A stretch of DNA of 64,000 nucleotides from Adiantum capillus-veneris (Eukaryota; Streptophyta; Polypodiopsida; Polypodiales; Pteridaceae), in NCBI GenBank assembly GCA_014529385.2, contig CM043945.1, positions 140,160,241 through 140,224,240 of the forward strand. Direction: 5' to 3'. This document shows, piece by piece, positions 20,675 through 30,985 of this stretch. The position numbers and the translations under genes were made by a program. How positions within the stretch are numbered: the stretch's first letter is position 1; every line of letters starts with the position of its first letter. Below the pieces are notes generated by a model, which worked only from the letters and a program-made list of their open reading frames with translations, was not told the origin of the DNA and ran no database searches.

Positions 20675-21436
20675 GTACCCTTAAAGGTTACTTGCTTTGT
20701 TTTGTGGGTGTTTTGCACCCCGTTTTCTACTTGATTTTTTCTTGTTTTTGATGTTTTTTGAATGTTTTTTAATGTTTGATTTTTTTGATTAAAGTGTGTG
20801 ATAGCTCGAAATGAGCGTATCACTTAGAGGGTTGCTGTGTGCTTTACAACACAATTTTTGGGCATCTGACGTTCCGTTGGTCCTCAAAAAATTGATTTTT
20901 AGCTACGTGTGAAGCTAAAATTCGTTTTTTAAAAGGTGACTGAGGCCTAGGCCTGAGGGTGAGCTTGGGCTTAGGTCTGGGCTTGGGTCGGGGAGATATT
21001 CCCGATCCCGGTCCTACCTTTAAATTTTTAAAATTTTTTTTTTTTAATAAGATAAGGTCTCCGCGGCCTATGCGAGAGCACACACACACTCTATCTACCT
21101 ACTTCTAACTAATACACGTACTCTTACACATTAACACACTCTATTAACTCTCACTAATCTACTTCCTACTTACTACTGTACACAGAAAACTAACTACCTT
21201 AATACACAGAGAATAAACACAGAACCTTTGAAATCTCCATTAACAAGAAAACTAACTACCTTAATACACAGAGAATAAACACAGAACCTTTGAAAACTCC
21301 ATTAACAAAAAAATCACACAGTATAACACCAAATCCCTCTTCTCAACACACACACACTCCTTCCCTACCTTTCCTATAATTGAAATTGCACCATGGAGGA
21401 GCACAGAGTGCTACTCAAGCTTGATGCACGGCATTC
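20675..21436 (-). other. Untranslated leader of the gag-protease element
   Basis: No supported gene is present. It holds T-rich DNA, a GC-rich patch of repeated CTGGGCTT-like units (20945-20995) and a tandem duplication described separately. Confidence 0.5.
21185..21308. repeat. 62-bp tandem duplication
   Basis: Two nearly identical copies begin GAAAACTAACTACC at 21185 and 21247. They lie in the leader of the gag-protease element. Confidence 0.85.
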
Positions 21437-21454
21437 CCCGACAGCGGCGCCACA
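21437..21454 (-). other. Primer binding site of the gag-protease element
   Basis: The minus strand reads TGTGGCGCCGCTGTCGGGG. It is close to the tRNA-Asp-type PBS (TGGCGCCGTTGCCGGGGA) used by many plant Gypsy elements. It lies just inside the candidate 5' LTR. Confidence 0.7.
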
Positions 21455-21699
21455 AATGTGCACGTATATCGCACGTGTCAATGCAAGGAACTTGTTGATA
21501 CACCGTGTGCGAGCCACAAATGGCTCCAAGCACACAACAAGACTAAACTAGTAAGCTCAAAGAAGACGATGGTCTGTCACTCACCGCTCTATGCTTGCTT
21601 CGTGGAGGATTCCTTGCCGCAAAGAAGAAGGAGCCGCCGCTTCGCCACGCTCAACCGCTTCGCCGCCGTCGTGCCTTCGTAATGCTCGATCGCCCACAC

Positions 21700-21700
<1 letters not shown>

Positions 21701-21767
<67 letters not shown>

Positions 21768-21783
21768 ACACACACACACACAA
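21701..21783. repeat. (TC)n(AC)n microsatellite
   Basis: About 20 bases of TC/CT units are followed by about 60 bases of CA units with one interruption. It lies within the candidate LTR. The long His- or Val-Cys-rich frames across it are artefacts of the repeat. Confidence 0.95.
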
Positions 21784-21879
21784 GGAGGTGAAGAAGAAGA
21801 AGATGGAGATGGAGATGGAGATGGAGCAAGAGCACTCTTCTATTGCACAAATGAGAGAATGAGTGAAATTTAGGTTTAG

Positions 21880-21893
21880 TTGACTTTTATATG
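21880..21893 (-). promoter_or_regulatory. TATA-like element in the candidate 5' LTR
   Basis: The minus strand has CTCATATAAAAGTC in the expected orientation, upstream of the PBS. It supports the LTR assignment. Confidence 0.45.
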
Positions 21894-22108
21894 AGCTCAC
21901 CCCATTCACACTTGGGCGCCCATGCTTAGCCAACTAATCCCTTGAATGTTCCAGTTAGAGTGCGCCTCTCATCGGCGATCACTCTTACCCTTTTCCTATT
22001 GGACTGACAAGCCCGGTACCTGACTCTACCAATTAAATAATACAATGTCTGCCATAGGTTACAACGTCCGTCGTAGGTGATAGGGTGTCCGTGAGCCGTG
22101 AGGGTTAA

Positions 22109-23163
22109 CAGAGGAGGCGAGCTTGCTTCTTCTCGTACATGCCTCTTTTTGGAAGCATCTTCCCCTCATTGTGAAGCAGATGCTTCCACTTTTCTTTTCT
22201 TTAAAATCTTGATGATTCTTTGGCGGGTCAGATCCGCTGCCCGTCGCGCTTCCACATTCCTCTCTCTTTGAGTCTTCTTTAGCTGCTCTGCTTGGTTTGT
22301 ATCATCAGGTGCATCTTTTTCCTTCGTTCCTTCAGTGGACTACGAAGAAATGTCCACTTCTGCAGCCTTTTGTTCTGCTTCTAACCTTTGCTTTTCACAT
22401 CGTATGCGAGATGCATTTTCTATTCTTTCTTGTCTTTCCTTCTCGAATCTTTGTTTTTGTGTTTGTTGTGTTGCAGCAGCTCTTGCCTATCTGTCAACCC
22501 GTAACTTGGTCCTTCTTTCCTCGACTCTTTGTTGGGCTTCTACATATGCTTTTTGAAGGTCAGATTGCGGTACTACACTTCTTTCCCTCCTTTTTCTCTC
22601 GAGCGGCTTTGTGGAGTCTTCCTCCTCGCTTTCTTCAAACTCCGATGGCCCTTTGTCTTTCGACCCTTGAGAGTTTCCTTCCTCGTCAGTCTCCGTCTTT
22701 TCTTCATCACTCGAGATTTTGTTGGATGCCTTGGCTGAGCACGATGATGTGGCGCCAGGGGTCCTCCTTACTGAATGAGCAACCAGCTGTGATTTCTGAA
22801 TCAGGGCCATTTGAGAACTGGCAGCTGGCAGATCTTCAATCATTCCCAAAGCTTGGTATGCTATTCTTATTAGCATTGGCCCTGCGTTCATGTAGCTTTT
22901 GTTTTTTGCCGAGCTTTTCAAATTTTTTTCGACCAAGTTTTCTAAAATGTAAGAACCATAGTCGCAGCGAATGGTTCTATTTTTGGCTGTTGCTAGAGCC
23001 ATGACCACAGCAATGTGCAGGATTGGCTCGGTGTAGTGAGGAGGCTTTTGTACTTTGAAATGCTGAGAGATCAATATCATCGGTAATTCCAGCTCTCCGT
23101 ATATCATGTCACTGTATTTGTATTTGTTTCCTTTTGCTTTGACGAATGCCTTCTCGTTATCCA
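22109..23163 (-). pseudogene. 3' half of a split unknown gene with coiled-coil tail
   Basis: The open frame encodes a globular part (KYKYSDMIYGELELPMIL; HFKVQKPPHYTEPILH; NRTIRCDYGSYILENL), an acidic Ser/Glu stretch and a long charged region likely to form coiled coils. In-frame stops lie at 22487-22489 and later. The coding pattern runs up to 22109, where the candidate LTR begins. Upstream the frame stops at the 32-bp inverted repeat and appears to resume at 42141. The fold is somewhat like putative plant transposon proteins found near large plant transposons, but I do not recognise it firmly. Confidence 0.5.
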
Positions 23164-23195
23164 CATTAGGAGAAAGCTGGACTCACTTTTGGGCC
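23164..23195 (+). repeat. Left terminal inverted repeat
   Basis: CATTAGGAGAAAGCTGGACT begins the repeat, whose reverse complement is at 42109-42140 with one mismatch. Confidence 0.8.
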
Positions 23196-23527
23196 TTTCA
23201 GTTCTAGAGAGAGAGTGGCGCTCGACCAATGAGGAAGAGGCTAACGTTACGTTGAAAATCGACATTTTGGAGTCAAGCTCTTTTTAAAAAAAGGGAGGAA
23301 ATTTTATTTTGGTTCATAAAATTGCACAATTTCACGCTTTCAAGGCATAAATGCCGTAAGTCGTACTAACTATGTACCGAGGAATTTCAGAACTTTCATT
23401 GAAGAATCTATCCTAGTACTTTGTTCCCGCCCAAATATGACTTTGAGTATCTCTACTTCCCTCTCAAAACTTCTTCCCTTTTTTATATTTGTGCTAACCT
23501 TTCTGTGTATTCATTCTACTGCACACC

Positions 23528-24862
23528 ATGTCTACTTCTCGAAGGCCTAGCACTACCATTGACTCTGTTAGCATTTTTAACAGTTATACTACAGACGATC
23601 AAGCATGGAATCCATCTCATATAACTATCGGAAGTTGGGTTCTACTGCAAACTAGGAGGAGGAAGAGGAGGGAACGCAATGATTTCGTGGAGGCTTTCAA
23701 GGGTCAAGTTAAAGATTTTAAAGTGTGTGCACAAAGCAAGCGGGTGAAAGAAGTCCTCATACAACATGCTTTCCAGCATGCATACTTAAGGTTGCAAACA
23801 TCTCCTTCAAGTTTTCCAAGGCATCGACCCAACTGTAAGTTATTTCAGCATCTCGCTTAGTGCATGATTATATTCGAATATTAAGTGGTGGATATCATCT
23901 TTGGTATGTTTCACATATTTATCCATCGAATAGGACAGATTGGCAACGAGTTGAGAGTATAGTTGGGATTTTTGATGCTTTCCATGCATTTATTGGTGAG
24001 CAAATGTACCGAGGAAGACAACACAAGTAACTTGCAAATAATGGAATTTTCTTTTATGATATGTCATATGTGGAACCGAGAACTTCCATTGGTTGGGGTC
24101 GTGTAGCTCCTTTGTCACTTCCATCCTTTGACAGTAAGGATTGGTCCCTGCCTACTTCACAAACTAGTGAAAGCTTCAGGAATAAGTTGGTTCAGGATAT
24201 ACAAAAGTCCCTCAAGTATTCAATTGCCACAAAAATAGTTTGGCTCGCACTATTTATGCCTCTTGAAGTGTTTGTAGATTTTTTCTTCGATGAGCAAATA
24301 AGAACTACCGCAACAATGTTCATTTGCAAGTCTGAGAGCTGTTTGGACTTTTTAGATGATAACTGGGATAGGAAACAATCATAGAACAAAATCTGTATTT
24401 TGCAAAAGAAGTCCATAATTTTCAAGTTCATTATAAGCTCTCAAAATTTCTTAGTATCATTTTACTATATTAGATATCAATGTCTTAGTGGGCAGCTTAT
24501 TCCACTCGACCAAGATACAGAGAACAACCTCGAGAACAAACCTTTATCAATGGAGCTCTACTTTCGAGAGAACCTACTTACTGTGATGGAGACAATGTCA
24601 AGCACAACTCTGGCACAACTCAGGATAGATCTTACATGTGAATAACTTCCACTTTTGCCGGAATTGTATGCATTTAGTCTCAACAATAGAAAGGTGCTTA
24701 CTAAATCAATAAATTTTGATTGTCTTTAATACACTATGACTGAATCTAACATTTTATTCTTTTCAGATTCCAAGGCGCAAGGAGAAAACAACATTGTGCA
24801 AGGAGTCCATAACAAATACACTTCACTTAATTGCTTCCACCGGAAGCTAGGTCACATACCTT
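23528..24862 (+). pseudogene. Unknown multi-exon gene in the large TIR segment
   Basis: The ATG at 23528 opens a 110-codon frame. Coding-like sequence continues through 23880-24384 in other frames (GYHLWYVSHIYPSNRTDWQ; VEPRTSIGWGRVAPLSLP), with a stop near 24029. A later stretch at 24480-24644 also looks coding. A good intron 3' end (TTTTCAG at about 24766-24772) precedes a short basic terminal exon starting IPRRKEKTTLCKE. The N-terminal part has a basic RRRKRRER cluster. No family is recognised. Stops and frame changes suggest decay. Confidence 0.4.
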
Positions 24863-25032
24863 GTGCACGCAAAGAGCTTTGATGCCATGCAAACCATGAT
24901 GTACTCTTCAAAATGACTAATGCAGAGATTTTTTTGGCGGTCAAACAATGTTTCAAAAATGTACATTGTCAATGTTTCAAAACTTTACATATTGTGTTGT
25001 TTCTGTCAAGAGTAATTTGCTCCCTTTCCTAG

Positions 25033-26200
25033 CTATTGTCCTCTCCCCTGGTTTGTGCCACTCGTTCCCTGTCCTCTCCTCCAGTTTCTGCCACTCGTCC
25101 CTTGCCCTCTGCTCCGGTTGCTCCCCGGCCCTCTGCTCCGGTTGCTGCTACCTCTGCCTCTGGGGACGCTGGTCTCGGGCATCCTTCCGCGTCGCTCAAA
25201 ATCATGGGCCTCTTCCATGGCTTCCCATGCTTCTTGCACCTGTGAAGCTTCCCGCTGTTCTTGCTCTTGCCGTTGACGTGCAGCCCATTCCTCTACTTTT
25301 GCGGCGCCCGCATAATATTGGTGTATTTCTTCTTGCATATTTCGAACTTCTTCTTGAGTCTGATTGTGGCGTTGCGTCATTTCGTTAATGCGAGCCTCTT
25401 CAAACTCGTCAGCTCTCGCCGCTTCCTCTCTTGTGAGTCTGTTTACCTAGATTATAATATGCTGGATGGCCATTACAGAAAAATATCGCACATCGTTGTT
25501 GGTGTAGTCATGTAATCGAAGTTCCTGTAGAAGCATGATACAGACATCTGTTGCTTCATACATACGATGCAGCAAACAATAAAACAGCAGATTACTTACG
25601 TTCGGTATATCCATAATTTGACTGATGAGCAACACGGCATTCAAACAGGTTCGCCAGCCACAACTATAGTCATTAGTCTACGTGGGCACGATTACCCATT
25701 CGTGCTTGACTACATTTCCTAGATCATGTTCTAACAAAAGATGCTCTACACAACATACAAGTTTTTTCGTGGCACTACATACATAACCACTTGAGTCAGC
25801 AACACATTCCAAAGAGAGACTACACTGCTTTCCAAATGTACCCAAGTGGACCTTATGTTTTTACACGACCGTGAAACGCCCTGCTTTGCCCGGAGTTTGC
25901 ATAGTAAACAATCTTAGCTTCCATGTCAAATAACATCAGACTCCAATGATCACTACAAAGACACCATCAAAGATAAGGAGAGATTCTCAATGCAAGATGT
26001 TTTTTACAAGGCAAGAAAATACTCACGATTGATTGTACGCAGTGACCAGAAAGCGCGCTAGATCAAAGTTGACTCTGCTAAACTAGTTCATCGGACTCAA
26101 AAAGGAAACTGAGTTGTTCTGCAAATAAGGCGATATCAACGGATCTATTATGTATACTTTCTCTTGAACCTCAGGGGGCAGAAGCGAGACAGCGTGGCTA
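25033..26200 (-). pseudogene. Ulp1-type (C48) cysteine protease with coiled-coil and RG-rich tail, decayed
   Basis: Three exons are inferred on the minus strand: up to 26027 (donor GTGAGT), 25952-25600 (acceptor TTTGTAG, donor GTAAGT) and from 25438 (acceptor AACAG). Exon 2 starts with DHWSLMLFD, matching the His-Trp of C48 proteases. It is followed by YYANSG, where Ulp1 proteases have Asp-Ser, so the catalytic Asp codon reads Asn. Later come a TAG where the oxyanion Gln is expected and the nucleophile motif YSCGW. Exon 3 encodes Gln/Glu-rich helices and repeated RG units (GRGSSNRSRG). C48 proteases cleave SUMO-like tags; this copy is predicted inactive. Confidence 0.7.
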
Positions 26201-26224
26201 ACATGAACAAATGGCAAAGATTAG

Positions 26225-26570
26225 ACTTGAACACCAAGTGAGTCAATACCGAGCAAGTGGGGCAGCTATCGAATTCCATACGCCATTGATTCGCTTGGTA
26301 TTGACCATTGTCTTGGTTGAAATGAAGAACTTAACGACTACCGCAAAGACATGTGTCAATACCGAGCGAGTCAGCGGCGGATTCCAATTCCATAAGCAAC
26401 TGACCCGCTTGGTATTGACCCATGTCTTTAAGGTAGTGAACCATTATAAAGAAAAACTTGGCAACTGCCACAGAGACATGGGTCAATACCGAGCAAGTAG
26501 TACCAAAATTCAATTTCATTAGCCACTGTCTCGCTTGGTATTGACCCATGTCTTGGTAGAGACCCATTTA
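26225..26570. repeat. Hairpin-motif repeat block 1
   Basis: Three pairs of opposed motifs, GTCAATACCGAGC and CGCTTGGTATTGAC, alternate with about 40-50 bases between arms. They lie between the Ulp1-like and H3-like genes. Confidence 0.85.
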
Positions 26571-26583
26571 ATGAGTATAAGAA

Positions 26584-27640
26584 TTAAAGAGCATGAGAAT
26601 TACTACAAGCAACATTGACGACCTCATTTGTTGCGAGCGAGTCGGTGAAATTGCGCATACACATGAAGTCTACATTATTGAGGTTGGTAATGCAGGCCTC
26701 CTCTAACCTTGTAGGCAGTTGTATGTGCGCATGCAGAAACGCTGAGCTCAACAAAATTCTCAACTCCTCTTCATTATCCTCGTTGATTTGCTCTAAAATA
26801 ATTGACTCATCCGATACGTTGGATGGCCCTTCTGATGCAGAGCCTTGCCCTTCCCTTTCTTGAGCTGGCTCCCTGGCTGCCTTAGGCTCCTCCCTAACAG
26901 CCTCAGGCTCTGGATCATTTTCTTTCAATATTGGTTGCTCCATAGATGCCTCAGGCTCCACCCTGACCTCTCTTGTCCCTCATCATCCACGATGGGCTGC
27001 GGATCCTCCATGACTTGCTCATTTTGCTGTCTAGCTGGCTCCTCAATAACTGTCTCTGTTTCTTCCATGACTGCCTCGGGGTCCACTCTGGCTTGCTCTT
27101 GGCCCTCTACGGCTATCTCAGCCTGCCCATCTGTGTCATTTCTCTCGACCCGTGATCGGGTCCTTCTGCTATTTGTTTCAGCCCTAGACGGCTCTGTCTG
27201 TCGTGCACGAGGATGGAGAGGGGGGATGTTGAGAATATCCATGGTTCTACTATCCCGGATAGGCACTCGCTGAAGCAGCCCATCGTAGTGGAAACGAAGC
27301 CTACGAAGAGTATCAAAATCCCGCGGCATGATAGTGACCCGGTGATTATGGGCAGCCAGGATATATCCATCACTGAAGAATTCCACGAGGTAGACTTCAG
27401 CAATTTCTTGAAGGTAGAGGAGTGCACTGGTGGCCCATCGCATAACGACTCTCCACTGCTCGCAAATCTCCCGCACTACTCGCTGGAAAGGGAGAAATGG
27501 AATAGCAGGTTGAACGTGTCGTTCTATCCTGCGCAGCTCTTGCAGTACACCTCTATGCGCCTCATATCGGCGTCTTCTTGCTTGAGCATTCAAAGATTCA
27601 CATGTTGCCCTCCTAGCGTAAGCCTTTACATGAGGCATCT
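26584..27640 (-). CDS. Histone-H3-fold protein with long acidic C-terminal tail
   Basis: The exon opens after a good acceptor (TATTTGTAG) and the Met codon is at 27638. Approximate residues are: Arg-rich N-terminus 1-32, alpha-N 33-42, alpha-1 49-62 with LPFQRVVREI, loop 1 63-68, alpha-2 69-97 and loop 2/alpha-3 98-116 with RVTIMPRDF. The fold aligns with canonical H3 from LPFQR to the end of alpha-3 without a gap, and has no stop. The usual H3 N-terminal tail with its modified lysines is absent. A Glu/Pro-rich tail follows. It changes frame near 26965-26980 and ends with TAA at 26584, so the tail may be damaged. An upstream exon is likely. Confidence 0.85.
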
Positions 27641-27734
27641 CTACAAATACAATAACACCAAAAGACAATTCATTTGTCAGCACAAGGGACTTAAGATTTA
27701 AGAAAAGGTCAGTACCAAGAAAAAATATGGATAG

Positions 27735-27985
27735 GAAAGAGTTGCCTTGCCTTATTTGCTCGGTAGTGACCTCAGAAAATAGTAATGGTAGACATGACTT
27801 ATATTTTCTGAGGTCACTACCGAGCGAATAGGTGCATAGGAAAGAGTTTGCCTTGCCTTATTCGCTCGGTAGTGACTTCAAAAATAGTAATAGCAGATAT
27901 CACTTACATTTTCTGAGATCAGTACCAAGCGAACAGGCTTGCAACCCCTGCAAAAAAATACCTTATTCACTGGGTGGTGACCTCA
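27735..27985. repeat. Hairpin-motif repeat block 2
   Basis: Arms at 27755-27780 and 27803-27828 match at 25 of 26 positions with a 22-base loop. A second, weaker hairpin follows at 27856-27930 and a partial unit near 27963. The core is TCGGTAGTGACCTCAG. Confidence 0.85.
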
Positions 27986-28152
27986 GAAAAGTGTACAAGC
28001 AAGAGAACAGGTTTGCATCCGCTGATACAAAATAGCAATGTGAAGGAGATCTTGAATCAATGCGGTTCTAACTATCATGTCGTTCCCTCCAATCACCTCC
28101 CCTAATATCAGGAGGATGATATCATTGATTCTCTCTCCCACGTGCACCTATC

Positions 28153-28796
28153 ATGAAACCTCATGGCAGTACCACCCCTCACAGACCACTCACTCATAAG
28201 CCAGAGCCCAGGCTCTACTTTTTAGGCATGTCCGAAAGTCTATTTAAGAAGCAGTTGTTTCAGAACCTCCCTCAGGGTTTCGTAGAACAACTAAAAGAAG
28301 CTTAGGATAGTGGTGATGCCTTTCCAAGATATACTCCTACAGCGCCAGCAACACCGCATCCGGGCCCTCCTCATGAGGTCCCCCCTTGGCCCTCCCCCGA
28401 TGTTACCTTTAATGTTCTCGACCGACACAGCTCGGGAGTGGTTGCTATCAACACAGGAGTCAATTCTCGAGGTAAGTTGCTGGTAATTCTTTGCTTTTTG
28501 CTCCCAATTTCCAAGCTCCTAGTTTGAAGAGCTTACTTGTTAAATGCTCTGTGCAGGATGCTAGCCTCAAGCTGCAACAAATGCTAATCGTCAGGCAGAG
28601 GGTCTCAATCCTTAAAAACTCTCTGGAAGCAAGAAGGCCTGAAGACATGCAGCGATTGCTCGCCGAGAATGGCTCTATGGAGGCAATCATTAATTGGCTT
28701 CAAGAAATGAAGGATGAAGTGCTTGAGCTAGCCAGTAAATATGAGGAAGCCATTAACTTTGCAAACATGCTTTGCGAAGAGATAGCCTGGCTGTGA
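28153..28796 (+). pseudogene. Unknown two-exon gene with helical C-terminus
   Basis: Exon 1 runs from the ATG at 28153 to 28471 (donor GTAAGT) and has one in-frame TAG near 28303. It is Pro-rich. Exon 2 (28557-28796, acceptor TGTGCAG) encodes a mostly helical 80-residue segment ending EEAINFANMLCEEIAWL. The exon phases do not match, which implies a frameshift or another splice choice. No family is recognised. Confidence 0.4.
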
Positions 28797-28918
28797 ACCC
28801 TAAACCCTAAACCCCCCGAAAATTAATAGGCCACTCTTTGTAAAGTCTGAAGTGTTTTCTAACTCAAACCCGGTGTTCAGTTGTAATTTTGTTTCTTTCT
28901 TATAAAATCAAAAGATGT

Positions 28919-29520
28919 ATTTGGCAAAAGAAAACCCTAAATCTGCAACAAGCGGGGGTTACCTTCCACTTATTTGCTTAGTATTGACCTCTGTACTAGC
29001 AGACATCACTTAACTTTTCTTTTGGTCAGTACCAAGCGAATAGGGCCCTTCGGACTAAGTGACCTTACCTTATTCGCTTGGTACTGACCAACTACACAAA
29101 ATACAAGCGCACTGGACCAAAATCAAAACGCGTATTTGGCAAAAGAAAGCCGTAAATCCGCAACAAGCAGGGGTTACCTTCCCCTTATTTTCTTAGTATT
29201 GACTTCTGTACTAGCAGACATCACTTAACTTTTCTTTTGGTCAGTACCAATCAAATAGGACCCTTCGAACTCGGTGACCTTACCTTATTCGCTTGGTACA
29301 GACCAACTACACAAAATTAAAGCGCATGGGACCGAAATCAAAAGGCGTATTTGGCAAAAGAAAACCCTAAATCCACTTATTTGCTTAGTATTGACCTTTG
29401 TACTAGCAGACATCACTTAACTTTTCTTTTGGTCAGTACCAAGCGAATAGGGCCCTTCGGACTAAGTGACCTTACCTTATTCGCTTGGTACTGACCAACT
29501 ACACAAAATACAAGTGCACA
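28919..29520. repeat. Tandem array of about 210-bp units with hairpin motifs (block 3)
   Basis: Three copies begin near 28919, 29131 and 29345 with GTATTTGGCAAAAGAAA. Each carries one TTGCTTAGTATTGAC arm, one GGTCAGTACCAAGCGAA arm and one TTCGCTTGGTACTGACC arm. The third copy lacks part of the first segment. Confidence 0.85.
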
Positions 29521-29900
29521 GAAGGGTAGTAAGTAGCATACCTCTTCACTGTGTGTAGAGTTCCGCGTCGCTGAAGCACAGCAGAACAAGAGTAAGAGAA
29601 GGAGGATGCGCGAGAGTAAGAGGTGATGGAGTTTTCTTATCGCGTAGCGTCGATGGGGGTAGAGTTAATTAGAATGATGCGCAGTAGAGGACGCGAAAAG
29701 AGGCAGAATAGTTGAAACTTGAGATGTTTGGCGGGGATAATACCTCAACTTAGAATGCTTACCTCGGGGAGGGTGACAACTTCACTTATGCGCGAGATTG
29801 CGGTTGGTAAATCGTACTGCATGGGAATCTGAGACCATTTAATAATGGTTGTCCTTGAGAGCGCAGCCCACGTGCCTTTTTGAGTGACCGTTAAGGGTCA
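29521..29900. other. No gene seen
   Basis: I see no convincing coding region, repeat or terminal signal in this stretch. Confidence 0.4.
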
Positions 29901-29954
29901 GACAGACGCCAATCGCCCTTGCAGTCGTCATCTCCATCTCCATCTCGCACCTTC

Positions 29955-30205
29955 TGCCTGGCCAGCTCTCCTGCCTTTGCCTTTTCTGTGCCCTTCCCCT
30001 TGGCCAGCTCTCGTGATCCTGCGTTTAGAGTCACACGCTGATCGCCCTTGCATTCGCCATCGCCTTTGCCTTTTCTGCGCCCTTCCCCTTGGCCAGCTCT
30101 CGTGATCCTGTGTTTAGAGTCAGACGCATTCGCCCTTGCATTCGCCATCGCCTTTGCATTTTTTGTGCTCTTCCCCTTGCCCGGATCTCGTGATCCTGCA
30201 TTGAG
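29955..30205. repeat. Tandem repeat of about 90 bp, three units
   Basis: The units share TTCCCCTTGGCCAGCTCTCG and GTGATCCTG followed by a GCCCTTGCATTCGCCATCGC stretch. Open frames across it are low-complexity and not supported as genes. Confidence 0.8.
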
Positions 30206-30404
30206 TGACCTCCACTAGGTCGAGTCCTTTGCTGCCGCGTCGCCATCGCCCCCTACTGGTTCTTGCTGTCGGTGGCCTGCGACATCACCATCCAACTCGG
30301 CACCATTGGATATTGCAGAGACAGGTTCTTTCTCCCTGCCTCTCCCCTTCATGTGTGTTGTTAACTGTGTGCGCACCGAAGCCACTGCGTTAGGGTAAAA
30401 ACTC

Positions 30405-30520
30405 ATGCATGGTTGGAATAATTACTCATTATGTGACCGTATCGCATTCATGGTTGGAATAATTACTCCTTATGTGGTGACCGTATCGCATTCATGGTTG
30501 GAATAATTACTCCTTATGTG
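30405..30520. repeat. Short tandem repeat of about 48 bp
   Basis: CATGGTTGGAATAATTACTC recurs three times in a row with flanking TATGTG and GACCGTATCGCATT. Confidence 0.8.
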
Positions 30521-30589
30521 ACCTATAAATCTATCACTGATAACATATTAATATGCTCTGTTCTTATCCACCTGTTCCGAATGCCACAA

Positions 30590-30985
30590 GACAAAACCAA
30601 GCGAATAGGGCCCTTCGGAGATTCTTGGGGGCCCTACTCGCTTGGTATTGACTCAACTAACGTCACCACTTATGACATTAGCGCACGGGACATAACCCGT
30701 CGATATGACATTAGCGCACAGGACATAACCAAGCGAATAGAGTTCTTCGGAAATTCTTGGGGGCCCTACTCGCTTGGTTCTGACTCAACTAACGTCAACT
30801 CTTATGACTTTAGCACACGGGACAGAACCAAGCGAAGAGGGTCCTTCACAAATTCTTGGGGACCCTACTCGCTTGGTTTTGACTCAACTAACGTCACCTC
30901 TTATGACATGAGCGCACGGGGCCGAACCAAGCAAAATAGGACATTGAGGGGTACTCGAGGCCCAACATTCGCTTTGTTATGACAC
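30590..30985 (+). repeat. Hairpin-motif repeat block 4, open in one frame
   Basis: Four degenerate units each carry ACCAAGCGAATAG and CTACTCGCTTGGT arms. The whole block stays open in one frame (30494-30982) and encodes repeated SWGPYSLG, DSTNV and YD-x-S units. It may be a translated repeat upstream of the next gene or a chance open frame of a tandem array. Confidence 0.7.

Larger units (their letters stand above)
1..22108 (-). mobile_element. Gag-protease LTR retrotransposon lacking visible pol, interrupted by Copia
   Basis: Read on the minus strand the order is candidate LTR (22108-21457), tRNA-type primer binding site (21454-21437), leader, a long gag-protease frame (20674 to about 322, interrupted by the Copia insertion at 446-15705) and a polypurine tract (217-204). 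No reverse transcriptase, RNase H or integrase is seen between the protease and the polypurine tract, so this looks like a non-autonomous gag-PR element. Its 5' LTR border at 22108 sits inside another reading frame, which suggests it inserted into that gene. The left end lies outside the window, so the 3' LTR and target duplication cannot be checked. Confidence 0.6.
21457..22108 (-). repeat. Candidate 5' LTR of the gag-protease element
   Basis: The borders are inferred from TG/CA ends (TGTTAACC at 22108, CGTGCACA at 21457) next to the PBS and from the end of an adjoining reading frame at 22109. The matching 3' LTR is not in the window. Confidence 0.55.

Noticed and set aside
21581-21933. Several long frames across the CA/TC microsatellite
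   Set aside because: Low-complexity His/Thr or Val/Cys translations in many frames are typical artefacts of dinucleotide repeats.
22487-23004. Plus-strand frames opposite the split unknown gene (e.g. 22297-23004)
   Set aside because: They are Ser/Leu/Phe-rich shadows of the charged minus-strand coding region.
26925-27640. Calling the H3-like gene a centromeric H3
   Set aside because: Loop 1 is not lengthened and nothing else points to centromeres. Only an H3 fold can be supported.
29884-30393. Pro/Leu-rich frames over the 90-bp tandem repeat
   Set aside because: They follow the repeat composition, are open on both strands and have no splice or start support.
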